The notes under the pieces: model-generated
Database searches by the model: none
What the model was told of the DNA's origin: nothing
The model's input: the letters and a program-made list of their open reading frames with translations, nothing else
Shown: piece after piece, positions 22,401 through 33,180 of the stretch
Layout: each line of letters opens with the position of its first letter
Numbering within the stretch: the stretch's first letter is position 1
Origin: Aplidium turbinatum
Taxonomy: Eukaryota > Chordata > Ascidiacea > Aplousobranchia > Polyclinidae
Length of the DNA stretch: 64,000 bases
Direction of reading: 5' to 3'
NCBI GenBank assembly: GCA_918807975.1
Contig: OU964925.1
Location: forward strand, 3,882,798-3,946,797
Position numbers and translations under genes: made by a program

Positions 22401-25400
22401 AATTTTTGTAAACTTGTTAGAATAAATATCCATTTATCCATGAATAAAGAAGTCAGGTTTGGTAACCAGCAAAGTTGTTTTAAATAAAGCTTTTGCCGCC
22501 ATAAATCCAGCTTCTTCAGTGGTCTTATTCAAACAGAATCACACCAACTGTTCGACAAATTCATCTTCCTGTTTCTGTTCTCCAAAACAAATTAGCTAAA
22601 TGTTTGAAAACAATTTTTACACCAAAAAAATATTGCTTCTTTTAGGCTGTGTTACAAGTGGTATCGAAATGTTTGTTTTACCCCATTCATCCTAATATCA
22701 AAATACTAATATACCTCAACTCCTAAATTATCATTACAGTGTAGAAGACAAGTTTTTACATAACAAAGTACCGTACTGAGAAAGCTATTTTAACCTCTTG
22801 GCTGCCGGGTGTGACACAAAAGTTTCAAATTTTTTGTGTGGATTCAAGTAGTTTTAGAAGATGGAGAAAAAAGTGGTATTTCTATTAAATGTAATTTTTT
22901 CAATAGAGCAAATGTCAGTTTTGCCCCGGGCGCCTTCACCTGCAGGCTGTATAATTGTTTTGAAATAAGTATGTAACTACATGTTACACTTATAATATTT
23001 GTTACTGTTGGCCAGACTTCATCTATTATAGCTCAACAATCAACATTGAATTGTATTGAGGTTGAATTAGTTAGTCAACTCATTTTGTTGCCTAAAAAGT
23101 TATTTTGATTATTTTATGCAAAGGTGAAATGTATTTCTTTTAAGTGAATTATAGCTTGACTGGGAAGTTATGTGACTCTATTTCTATTTTAAACTGCTGC
23201 TGTTATTATGTTTCATTGTCGTTGTTGCATGTAAGCTTATGTTTCTGACGAGTCATTTACATACCGATACTTCAAAAGTTCAAATTGAGTTTTGATCTGG
23301 TGTTTACCGAAAAACGTGTCATTTTTTCAATTTTCCATTAGGTTTTGGTTCCTGAAATTTCTGGCTCTTGCTGCACTGTGTATTGGTTCTTTTTTTATTC
23401 CCAATACAACAACGTTTGTTCAAGTAAGTTTAAAAAAAAACGTTGATATAATGGCTTACTAATGTCATGTAACATGCTTTGTAACTAGTCTGTAGCCTAA
23501 CATGACAATATATTTAGTGTGGATGAGAATGTGAATGCTGAAACACTACACTATAAAATGCAAATCTGAATGTATGCACTATGCAGTCACTGAAACTAAC
23601 AGAGAGAAATATTTTTTTATTTTTTGTTGCAGTGAAAGTAACAGTTGTTAGAAGACATGAAAGCTGTATATATTGTCTTTTTACACCCAGAAAATATAAA
23701 ATCAATAAAGTACGAAAAATGATATATAACTTATAATATATAACTTATAATATATACTCTGTGAATTTGCAAAAAATATTTCGCTCTAGAAACGATTGAC
23801 TGGATAGGCTATTGCATAACTTTATAGATTACTGAAACAACTGAAGTGGCATAAACATTATTCACTGACATACCGTAGTTTAACAAACCAAATACCGTAT
23901 ACATATAAGTGTAGTTTCTACATGTTTACTACTGTATCACAGATACACAATTTATAGTTATGCTTTTGCCTAAACAAAACAAGCATGTTTTGTAATATCT
24001 TGAGACCAATTTCATTACTATCCCCCACAGGCATGGTTTTATATTTCAATGATCGGGGGAGTGTTCTTCATCTTTCTTCAACTGGTTTTGCTGATTGATT
24101 TCGCACACACTTGGAACACGAGCTGGCTGTCCGGAGCTGATGACAACAAAGGATGGATTGTCGGTACAATGCTGTTGGTATTAATATAACATATAAATAG
24201 CTGCCGGTTCAATTGGTTTACAATTTACCCAATTGTAAAGTTATTTTTTATGTTACAACTTAATAGTCGGCAATTTTAAGAAATTATTCTGTCAGGTGAT
24301 AGCTACGTTAGGGTTGCCATATGGTAGATTTTTGTCTGACATGTCAAAGATGTTAGTAAAGTGTTTAAACGTCACTGATTGTTTTTAATAAAATCACATA
24401 ACTAGGATCACATGGTTTGAAATCGGGTACCTTCTCGCGTAAATATCACCGCATCCGCCACTTAGCCACTTCATTATGTCTCAAACAATGGAATTCACTG
24501 ATAAAAGGAAATAAGGCCTTTGAAATGGTGCCTCTACAAAGGGCTGTACAGATACGTTTGTAGCAATATTAATCTTTGCTGATGTTTAGGCTTGGGAACT
24601 TTTACTTTTTTGATGTATGCCGGAGCAATAACAGTGTTTTCATTGACCATCGCTTACTACACCGACTCGGAAGGTTGTACTTTAAACAAGGTTTTCATTG
24701 GCCTCAACTGGACCCTGACAATTTTGATTTCTGTTCTGGCAATAACACCGAAAATTCAAGAAAGTAAGTTTCCGCACCAAAATATTTGCAATATTTCAAA
24801 GATATTTGTATTTCTTGCCCCTCAGTGCTGTCCTATTACGTCATGTCGCGTATAAATAAGCGGATTTTAACTGCACACTTATCGGGCGTTGAAGCGTGAA
24901 AACAGTGTTCTCGTGAATGTTTGCCTGGTTTTGTTGCGTAAAGTGATAAAATTTATTGTGACGACATAAACGTACCCTCAGATCAGCCTCAATCCGGTCT
25001 TCTCCAGTCATCAATGGTTGCTCTTTACGTCAGTTATCTCACCTACTCTGCCATAGCAAGCAACCCTGGGGAAATAAGTGAGTTTACAACAATAAGTTCT
25101 ATTATTGTATTTGTTTTGTGGTGCCAATATTGCGATTGTCAGATGTTTTATTTAAAATAGTGTGGAAAGTGCAAATAATTATCTCGAATTTATTGAGCTG
25201 GGCACAAACGTCGCTGGTATTTATGAATGTTGCTTCCAGGAATGTTCCAGAATGGAACTGTAATCCCTTCCATCTCCGGGACAAACCTAACATCTTGTTA
25301 CCAGGGCGGTGACCCAGAGACTTCCAGAATTATCTCGATCGTCACCGGTCTTGTGATTGTCTTTATCGTTCTACTTTATATTTCGTAAGGTTTTTTCTGT

Positions 25401-26815
25401 ATTTTGCTTCTGATGTATACATTAGTTTTGGAAGACTTACTGACAGCATACTATGTATTCGCTGTGTTGAACGATGCACTCGTTACTTCAATGAATAGGC
25501 TACAAACCTCTGAAAGACACATAATAATTTTTTTTTGTCTAAAGCTCTCCGCTAACCCAACGCAGTATACTTCTGTAGAAACATTTAGAGAGTTGATACT
25601 TGCGATCATTCATGACGGTTTACCCTTTGTGACGTCATCCATCTAATCCTTTCCGTCAGAAACATTTGAAAAGTTGTTGAGTTTTTCCACAGTTTTCGTT
25701 CCACGTCATCAGACGGAGATCGCCTGCTGGTGCGTGGTCAGGTGAAGCCAGAGGAACCAACGTTATGTTGCTGTTGTGCGGGAGGTGACAGTATGGGCGA
25801 AGGTAAAGTTTGAGTCATGCTGTAGCCGAGTGGAGTCGGTGAATATCTGGGTGTAGTCTGTGTATTTGAGGAGAAATGAAATGTTTTTTGCTTTTGTGAT
25901 GTTGAAGATTTGATAATATTAGGTTAGGTTGCTTTTGCACTGACGTTTGCATTATAGACTGCCAAATGCCAATGATATGCATAGAAAACAATGTATGACA
26001 ATTAAATAAAATATGTATTGATCCTTTTTATAAGAAACACCATTGTTTTATTGTAGTTGTTTCTGACGAAGATAAAGGCCAGCAAGTGGTGGATGACGAG
26101 CAGGACAGCGTGACGTATTCGTATTCTTTCTTTCACTTCATGTTCTTCCTCACAACTTTATATGTCACCGTTACTCTAGCAAACTGGTTTGTGTAAGTAT
26201 TGCTCTGTGCTTGAGATGTCTTTTAACATGAGGTGGAAGTTGCAAGTTGTATCTTGGACACGAAGTGATTTGCAATAGAAGTGTTTGAACATTTATTGTC
26301 GAAGTTTCTTCACGTTGGCGACCTTGGAATACGAGGGCCTTCACATTACGTCACCAGGTTGGCGGCATACGTCATGTGGATTGTGGAGGGATACAGTGAA
26401 ACAAGGAAATGGCGTTATGTGCTTGCTGGACGACCTCACAGTAGTAGATCCTAGCACGCACATCAGCTGTTTCATGTTGCTAGAAGTATGACCCGTTGAA
26501 CACATAACTTGTTGAGTTTTTGTTCACTTTGATTTAGCTCCTCCACCTTCTTCATAACAAGATTTCAAATATTCAAAGTGAGCAGATAACTAATCCACTG
26601 AAGCTTGTCAGCAATTTTTCTTATTACTCACAACTAATTTACATATATTTTCTATCTACAGAGGAGGAACATCGGCTCTGACTTTGCAAGAAAATTTGAC
26701 GAACGGAAGTACCACGGCGATGTGGGTGAAGATTGCCACCTCGTGGGTTGCCATTGTGTTGTATGTGTGGACACTGGTAGCGCCATCGTGCTTTCCAGAT
26801 CGGGAATTTTCATAA
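16448..26815 (+). CDS. SERINC: Serine incorporator (SERINC/TMS1 family) membrane protein
   Basis: Multi-pass protein of the SERINC family, reported to act in phospholipid handling/scrambling and serine-lipid synthesis in cell membranes. Coding exons: 16448-16474, 17149-17313, 17756-17934, 23342-23423, 24031-24163, 24590-24763, 24982-25077, 25240-25384, 25693-25802, 26057-26192 and 26662-26815 (TAA stop). All ten junctions are GT-AG with matching phases, giving 466 residues, close to the ~450-470 usual for the family. Family signatures visible: [13 protein letters not shown] near the N-terminus; [17 protein letters not shown] followed by [56 protein letters not shown] at the end. About ten hydrophobic segments are present, with an Asp-rich acidic loop before the last two. 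Exon 1 (MCIPCLIGQ) is chosen from its splice donor and phase and is the least certain part. Intron 3 is inflated to 5.4 kb by nested transposons. No AATAAA is evident within ~700 nt of the stop. Confidence 0.95.
19987..20107 (+). pseudogene. THAP-domain first exon of a P-type transposase
   Basis: The frame opens [19 protein letters not shown] and continues with [13 protein letters not shown] and a HIP motif. It fits the start of the THAP C2CH zinc finger (M-x-x-x-C-x-x-x-x-C, then F-x-x-P). It then meets a GT donor (CCAG|GTGACA). Beyond that point the open frame to 20346 loses THAP character, as expected if it runs into an intron. The remaining THAP residues (C-x-x-H, AVPTIF) were not found nearby. 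Position inside an element with P-type ends supports the call. Confidence 0.75.
20518..20586. mobile_element. Very short hAT-type MITE within the P element
   Basis: GTTGCGCAACCAG and CTGGTTGCGCTAC form inverted ends around a G-run/C-run core. An exact target duplication was not found, so the boundary is approximate. Confidence 0.45.
21878..22110. repeat. One-ended terminus of a G-rich pogo-like element
   Basis: GGGGAAGGTGGGGAAGAGTT at 21878 is preceded by TA and closely resembles the left ends at 2398, 6759 and 57770. No matching right end was found in the SERINC intron, so only this end appears to remain. The right limit given is nominal. Confidence 0.45.
22111..22341. repeat. Inverted arrays of a GGTGAGTCCGATTC motif, 9-bp flanking duplication
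   Basis: The left arm has about three to four head-to-tail copies of GGTGAGTCCGATTC (22129-22174). The right arm has about four copies in the opposite orientation (22270-22325), so the unit can fold into a long hairpin. TAGTATAAG flanks it exactly (22102-22110, 22342-22350), which suggests an inserted mobile unit of 231 bp. It lies in SERINC intron 3. Confidence 0.7.
22351..23341. other. Remainder of SERINC intron 3
   Basis: AT-rich DNA ending in the exon-4 acceptor (TTTTCCATTAG). No exon or bounded repeat is supported. Confidence 0.5.
24400..24480 (-). repeat. Degenerate tRNA-like/SINE head in SERINC intron 5
   Basis: The minus strand has an A-box-like GTGGCTAAGTGG and a weak B-box-like GATTTCAAACC. 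It looks like the decayed head of a SINE. The body could not be aligned by eye to SINE-A. Confidence 0.3.
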
Positions 26816-27600
26816 ATACGGTGCGTTTGAGATTGAATGTTCTGCCCCTACAATTAGGTATGACTTTCGATGTCACTACATGATGCTTTTATTCACTGCA
26901 CAATTGTGTTACCAGTATAACCCAATACTTCAATGGCCAACGACATGTCTGATAAATCAATCAAGTATGATTGATAGCTATCGTATTATAACTTCGTTGT
27001 GTTTGATTATACTTTTCTAAATTTAAGGTTGGCAACAAAAAGTTCCCCTGCTCCCGTCTTTTCAATTGGTTAATGTAATTATTATCTGGTCAGCAGTGAC
27101 GTGTCATAATGCCGAGGGAATGGTTGTCCACACAGATCGGTGTCTGATGGCATTTATGCTTTTGTTTCATTCTTAAGCAGTTTCACAGAGCTGGGTTGTA
27201 AAGACGTTGTTGTAATCTACTTTAATTCTCTATCTTTGAAGTATAAAGATCTTGTTTTTTACTTCAGTTTTATGTTTTCTGTTCACCTTATTTGGTGGCA
27301 GTTCCTTCCTGGCGACATGTTTTCTTTGACTATATCAGCTTGTTTGTGTAGAACCTCATCATGAAATGGTACTGTGTGTTTTTTGCTGTCCTCACAAAAC
27401 TCTGCGGTATCTGTAGGCTTACGTACATACTTCCATGTCAGCTCTGCTCAACAGGAAATGTCCGAACTACTGGAAGCTAGTTTGCATTCATCAAATGTTG
27501 GTATTTGCACAACAATCTAACCTCTCAGTGTAATTTATTAAGAATCGATTTCGTTATAATAATAGCGTCTGTAGGGAAGTCACGTGACTCTTTCAAAGGT
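26816..27600. other. SERINC 3' flank
   Basis: Presumed 3' UTR followed by intergenic DNA. No canonical polyadenylation hexamer is obvious and no other gene is seen. Confidence 0.4.
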
Positions 27601-27639
27601 AGCTCTTAAGTTGAAATGGTTATGTTAAAACAATTATGT

Positions 27640-28010
27640 TTCTGATGGAAAGTAAAAGTTTTGTACAATATGTATCTAAAAGCATCGAATGTTTGCAATG
27701 GAAAAGACAACATTCGGGGGCACGATCTTAAATATTTTTTACCCGTGTCTACTTGCACTGGAGAGTTTAGGACAATCTGGTGGAGGAGGTGGTCACCCCT
27801 TGACATAGCTTGCAAAACCAGATTACGTACGTGATTTTTCTTACGCAGTCTAGCTGGGGCAAAGCCTGATAGCACCTGCAGAAAGTTAGTGGGAGTTGGC
27901 AGCAGGCAACCGATAATTATTCTCATGGTGGTGTTGATGCCGTATTGATTTACATAAGAACCTACTCTGTGGCGAACTGTTTTGATCCAACAACCGGCTG
28001 ACATTCCTTT
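27640..28010 (-). mobile_element. LINE-A internal fragment
   Basis: The minus-strand frame contains INTTMRIIIGCLLPTPTNFL, VLSGFAPARLRKKNHV and NLVLQAMSRGDHLLHQ. The same block precedes the conserved C-terminus in the copy at 10351-11049 (RIVTGCLRPTPSENLPVLAG). The knuckle-bearing end is missing, so both ends are truncated. Confidence 0.75.
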
Positions 28011-28163
28011 AATAATACTAAGACCTGTTTGCGTGAACCACAGCCACTACTATATTTACCGGCTGTTGATTTTATTTTTATCATTTATGATGAATGCTGC
28101 TGTTTTGATACATTACGTGCTTTTACATTGAGGCTAGTCGGCTGAATAAACAGATTTTATTGC

Positions 28164-28895
28164 TTGTTTGTTATTATGTCATACACAGTAATTGTTTCAG
28201 GTTACGATTTGAATTATTGCAGTCCCGTTGATATTGCCTTTACCTTTCTACCATCTCGTTGTTTTAACCTTAGCATTGTTATTGGTCGCCGTTATGCTTA
28301 TCATATGTTTCTTCAACTGACATACGATCATTATTTGTTGCAGCGTTGTAAACTCGTTTGCTTTTTGTTAAAGTTTGCAAAGCATTTGCGTGTTCATGTT
28401 ATTCAGATTATTTTGTTGTTTATTCACCTTCCAATCGATTTGTATGATTTTAGAATCTTTAAACGTCGGGGACATTACGAACAAATATAAAGTCGTAACA
28501 TTAAAGCTTCTGTGGCAATGCGTCCATACTTTCAGCAACTTTAGGTGTCAGCCTTAAGCAGACTTCATCATCCATGACCATAATACGCACACTTTGTGTT
28601 ATTTTTGGTAGACGGAAAATAGTTTGATCTGCGGCCTGTTCAGTGCCAAGCTTGAATGACGATAAAAATGTCACCCCTCGTTTTGCCACAGTTGAACGGG
28701 CAATCCTTCCCATACCTGTCTCGTTTAGGGCACGTTGATGGATTGATGTCGGACGGAATTAAAAAATGAAGTATTAGAATGGATGTAGGTTACAACCGAA
28801 CTAGTTTCTTTGAAATCTTCACAGCGTCAACGATTGAAACGTCTGGAGCTGGTTTTCTGTTTTGTATGTTTTCTACACTGTTTCCTTATTGGTGT
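28164..28895. other. Unassigned stretch with one 70-residue minus-strand frame
   Basis: The minus frame 28501-28713 (starting MGRIARSTVAKRGVTFLSS) has even composition and a plausible coding look, but I do not recognise it and see no partner exons. It may be a transposon remnant. Plus-strand open frames in the region show no domain. Confidence 0.25.
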
Positions 28896-28903
28896 ATAGG
28901 CAT

Positions 28904-30717
28904 TAGGGTGGGTCGAAATTTGGACTTTTTCTCCGATTTTATTGCTACAAACTTTCTTTCTTGCGAATAGTCATAAAACGACATTCCTGAAAGTTTGAGC
29001 TTGATCGGACATCGTGGATTTATCAAGGTACCTGAAGCGATTTTTTCGAGGCTTGAAAATGCATTGTTTTTAATAGGAAGTTGTCTTCACGAGATTTGAA
29101 AACGTCATAACTTACTTAATTCTTATTGTAAAAAGATGATTTATGCGTCAACAGATTCAATATAATTAGGAGAATTCAATTCATTGTGTACTGATTCCGG
29201 AAAAGGATGACGTCATAAATGACGTCATTAAGCAGTAATTTGCAAATAGCGATAAAACTGATAATCCTACATGCTTTATCTCTAAGTTATTTAATAATGA
29301 ATTGATGTACTTTCCAAACATAAACATCATGCTGGTACTTGATGACGTCACCTACATTATTAAGATGAAACTGTTAAGATAGCATCAAGATTTTTGTTCG
29401 CGTAGAACACTACAGTGTTGTTCAGATACCTGGAAATCAGTATGTAATTGCTGTCAGTCCAATGTCAGGAACAGCTGAAGATATTACAAATGCTCTCATG
29501 GACTGTATCAAAAATATAATATGGTGCATTGTGTCAAAGTAGTTACCCCTTCGACACGTCTTCGCTACGTTAGATGGACCTACCAGTGGTGACACAACAT
29601 TTAAAGGGCCAATAGGGAAGCTTCTAAGTAGAGTTGAATTTGAAGAAGTCAACCTTTTATTTGTGCTTGTGAAGATGGGGCCAGGACATCGTTTGCTACC
29701 GGAGCACATAGTAAAAGATCTATCGACTGATTAAAGGTATCTGTACGAGATTACCAATGCCATTAGGAATGGCTATGTTTCATCTAAAGTGATGTATGCA
29801 AAGATTGGTGCGTTAAATCATTTGTGGTGGCTAAGTTTCGCTTCACGTTGCTACAAACTATACACCAGTGATCACAAATTGCCAAGTGACATTGCAGAAA
29901 GCTTGAAAATAATTGTTACGCATATAGTCATTCAATATGCCCCAAGCCCCATGTTGATTCAATATAAAATATGAACCATTGTACAAAGACGGACCAAAGC
30001 ATATCCTTAAATCATTGCAGTGCTGTTCACTTTTGCCTGATAAAATTCGAGACATTGCGTTAACATATGTTAAAAAGAATGCCTATTTTGCACACCCGGA
30101 AAGGCAGTGTGGAACAAATCTTTGAAGAACAATATTGTTATTTAAAATCAAGCGAATCATAACTAATTGGTAACGATCCATTATCTATCACAAACACGCA
30201 ATATTTTCCAGAAGCCATCATACTGAAATGTAATTTAATAATGCATATGATGCCATCAAGTACCAGCATGATGTTTATGTTTGGAAAGTACATCAATTCA
30301 TTATAATATAACTTAGAGATGAAGCATGTAGGATTATCAGTTTTATCGCTATTTGAAAATTACTGTTTAATGACGACATTGATGACGTCATCATTTTCCG
30401 GAGTCAGTACACAATGAATTGGATTCTCCTAATTGTATTGAATCTGTTGATGCATAAATCATCTTATTACAATAAGAATTAAGTAAGTTATGACGTTTTC
30501 AAATCTCGCGAAAACAACTTCCTATCAAAAACAATGCATTTTCAAGCATCGAAAAAATCGCTTCAGGTACCTTGATGAATCGCGATTTTTAGAAATGAAG
30601 ACAATGTCCGATCAAGCTCAAACTTTCAGGAATGTCGTTTTATGACTATTCTCAAGAAAGAATTAAGTTGTTGTAGCAATGAAATCGGAGAAAAAGTCCA
30701 AATTTTGACCCACCCTA
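28904..30717 (+). mobile_element. hAT-like element with ~470-bp terminal inverted repeats
   Basis: Left end TAGGGTGGGTCGAAATTTGG and the reverse complement of the right end TAGGGTGGGTCAAAATTTGG begin inverted repeats that stay alignable for about 460-480 nt (28904 to ~29363; ~30236 to 30717). The flanks ATAGGCAT and ATAAGCAT (28896-28903, 30718-30725) are an 8-bp duplication with one change. The middle (29400-30130, + strand) keeps broken transposase-like coding. The TAGGGTG terminus and 8-bp duplication match the element at 56409-60168. Confidence 0.85.
29403..30125 (+). pseudogene. Broken hAT-like transposase remnant
   Basis: Successive plus-strand frames give VVQIPGNQYVIAVSPMSGTA; then DGPTSGDTTFKGPIGKLLSR; then LNHLWWLSFASRCYKLYTSD; then KDGPKHILKSLQ and YVKKNAYFAHPERQCGTNL. 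I know this order from widespread animal transposon proteins usually annotated as uncharacterised. The (L/A)NHxxWL...R.L.LY block parallels GALHRARWMARAIYSLKIWL in the copy at 38853-39897. Several stops and frame changes break it. Confidence 0.55.
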
Positions 30718-30838
30718 ATAAGCATATATCCAACATTAAGTTCTGTTTGTCAGTTACGCACTCCGGCTTTCTAATGTTGATCCCGCCACGCTTTTACGTT
30801 CGAATTTGAAATGTTTTATCTGTGAAAGTTGAGCCACA

Positions 30839-31598
30839 CAGGGGCGGCTCGCTAATGTGTGCTGCGGTACTGCAGCACTCCCACAAAAGTTTTCACGAAA
30901 AGTTTTTCAAGTATCTTTGCGCTTCTTCTGCCCAAAATGTACTTTATGTTCTCTCGTCGCAGAATTGCTTACTGTTTTCAGTGTAAATTGTATTTGGAAA
31001 CCCTGCGTGTGCAAGGAAATATTTTGCACAAGGTTTCAATAAAAGAAACACTCGATTGTGACGTCTAAGAGCCGCAAGTCTTCTTAATTGCCAATACAAA
31101 CGAATAGCAACACGTTGTGCTGTGTTCAGACAGCACAATTGTAGGCTACTGGATGCTATCCCAAGTGGAACGCGAGTGTTACGTTGTGAAATTTAAGTGC
31201 TACGAAATCAGTAGTCTACGTTTTCGCTGATACGTCAGTCTTAGTAACAGAAGGACGCAAATAGGGAGGCACAAGAAAAACTGATACTTTATAGGATAAG
31301 TCTGCTTCCCATCCTGGGTAAAATTGCTTGAATTTAGCATGTCATGCAATAAGCAACGTATCTACATCCAAAATGTAAAGTGACATAGACCACGAAAGAA
31401 TTTTTTGTCGAGTAGGTAATGAAAAAAAGCCAGAGATGACAATATGCTCAGAATGCACCAAATCAAATAGAAGTTTTTAAAATTTTCTAAGGAAGCCCCC
31501 CCCAGACTCCTGCTGTTTTATTCGCCTTTGGCGAACACGGCGGCCTGACTTTGCCCGTCTGCAGCACCCCTATTTCTAGAACTCACCAGCCGCCACTG
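30839..31598. mobile_element. hAT-type non-autonomous element
   Basis: Ends CAGGGGCGGCTCG (left) and CAGTGGCGGCTGG (reverse complement of the right) are a common hAT terminal pattern. A second shared block close to the ends (CTGCAGCACTCCC / GTCTGCAGCACCCC) also inverts. The flanking 8-mers GAGCCACA and GAGTCATG agree at only five positions, so the duplication has decayed or the ends are off by a little. No transposase is seen. Confidence 0.6.
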
Positions 31599-31900
31599 GA
31601 GTCATGTGTTGTTCCTATAAGAGAACAGGCTACATTGTCATTTGCAAATAGCGATGTTTGTTCATTGAATAGACCCTATGATGCTACCAACTTTTCAGAG
31701 GAGTTATTGTCATTCGGTATACCAGTTACACATTTCAAACGAAAACAAACTGACACTAGAAAGGCCAATATTGGTTTACAAGTGCACAATGCAAAATTCA
31801 ATGTTTTTCACTAACATCTCACCAGCGGTGTGTGGTTCTTCATCTTTTACAATCCTTACCGCTACTTCATAGGATGGAAATAAAGGTTAGATGCTTATAT

Positions 31901-32180
31901 GGTTGGTTGGTTTTCAATCTTTATCCTCGGACTGACAAAGCCTTGATTGGTTATTCCTGGTAGTTTCACATATTTGTAGACTTGTAGAGGCTCTTGACGT
32001 AGGGCAGGTTACCGAGATTGGCAGAGTGAAGTTTCCGATTGTTGAAGTGTTATTGCCGGGGAATTATTCCATTCATTAGGTGCTGCTGAATGGAGAGCAG
32101 TCCTGAAATGCGTTGCTCAAGCGCACACCCCGAGAGTCGAACTTGAGCCGGGCGCGTAACCATTGAGCTAACGGGGCGGA
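31901..32180 (-). mobile_element. SINE-A copy
   Basis: Nearly full-length, minus orientation: head CCCCGTTAGCTCAATGG, body with CGGAAACTTCACTCTGCC, tail of CCAACCAACC. Part of the B-box segment (around CGAACTTGAG) is deleted relative to the copy at 14272-14572. Confidence 0.85.
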
Positions 32181-32547
32181 CAGAGTGTTTGTATATCTGT
32201 TTTTGCGAAGTTTTTAATTTGTGTAGTTTCATTACAAAAAAATCATATGGCCCGGGTCTAATTTATTTGTTTTGAATACGGTACCTATAACCTATAGGCT
32301 ATAGGCCTATTTTTTTAGACCTAAAGATTTCATCGCTGAACACGATGTTGTGTGGGTACACCAGCATCATCTGTTGCTATAAAACTAAATTCTAGCCATG
32401 ATGTATCACATTGTCGGACCAAACTTGAACGAATTTATTACGGCCGATCCTTTAGCCTGAAAGTTACAATCACCCAAGTCGGTTTTCAGTTGAAATCTAA
32501 CTTATTTACAAATCACACTCATCCTAAACAGCCAAGAGGCATGCAAT

Positions 32548-32660
32548 TATTGTCCGATTGTTGAAGTGTTGCCGGGAAATTATTACATTCACTAGGTGCC
32601 GCTGAATAGAAAGCAGTCCTGAAAGTCGTTGATCAAGCGCACACCCCAAAGAATCAACCA
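32548..32660 (-). mobile_element. SINE-A fragment
   Basis: Contains the central part of SINE-A only (TGCCGGGAAATTATTACATT and GCTGAATAGAAAGCAGTCC on the plus strand), about 370 nt from the better copy at 31901-32180. Confidence 0.7.
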
Positions 32661-32941
32661 TACAATCACTAAGAGAAGACTGAGTTTAGAGACAAATAGT
32701 CCAGCTACACCAATGCATGTTTTAGTCGCAACTGAAGATGGCGGGAGAGAGGCAAGGCAGGATTTTAGAATTTTAAGATCTTTAGGACACTCTTCAAAAG
32801 CTTCGTAAAAAGCGATCTTTGTTGGACTGGATGCAAAGGGAAATTGTAGCCTGTAGATCGAATTTCATTCTGTATTTCTGCTTTGGATTTTTTCTCTGGG
32901 TATTCCTCGTTGACATCATGGTCGTTCGTATGAAGCAGAAA

Positions 32942-33180
32942 GTTTGTGGTCAACCGAAAGGAAGGACTTGGAACCAACTTTTCGTCAGATCGTCAAGTGT
33001 GCGGAGGCCTGTTATTCCGTAGGGAGGGGAATAGATGGGGCACCAAAAGATGATGTGGTTGGCTGGTTGCTCCGTCGCATTGTACTGACACGCAGTAGAG
33101 TCCCTCATGCTCCAGCGTGTCACACAAGCATTGAAGCGGCCAACTCCCGTTCTTAATCGGTGCAGTTGGTCACAGCGGAA
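32942..33180 (-). mobile_element. LINE-A C-terminal fragment
   Basis: Minus-strand reading RLRTGVGRFNACVTRWSMRD, then CQYNATEQPANHIIFWCPIY and GLRTLDDLTKSW, clearly the same knuckle-containing end as at 10351-11049. No 3' UTR tail could be recognised. Confidence 0.8.

Noticed and set aside
24592-24855. Separate small membrane-protein gene
   Set aside because: It is SERINC exon 6 read with its flanking introns.
26652-26876. Minus-strand open frame
   Set aside because: Antisense to the last SERINC exon; no independent support.
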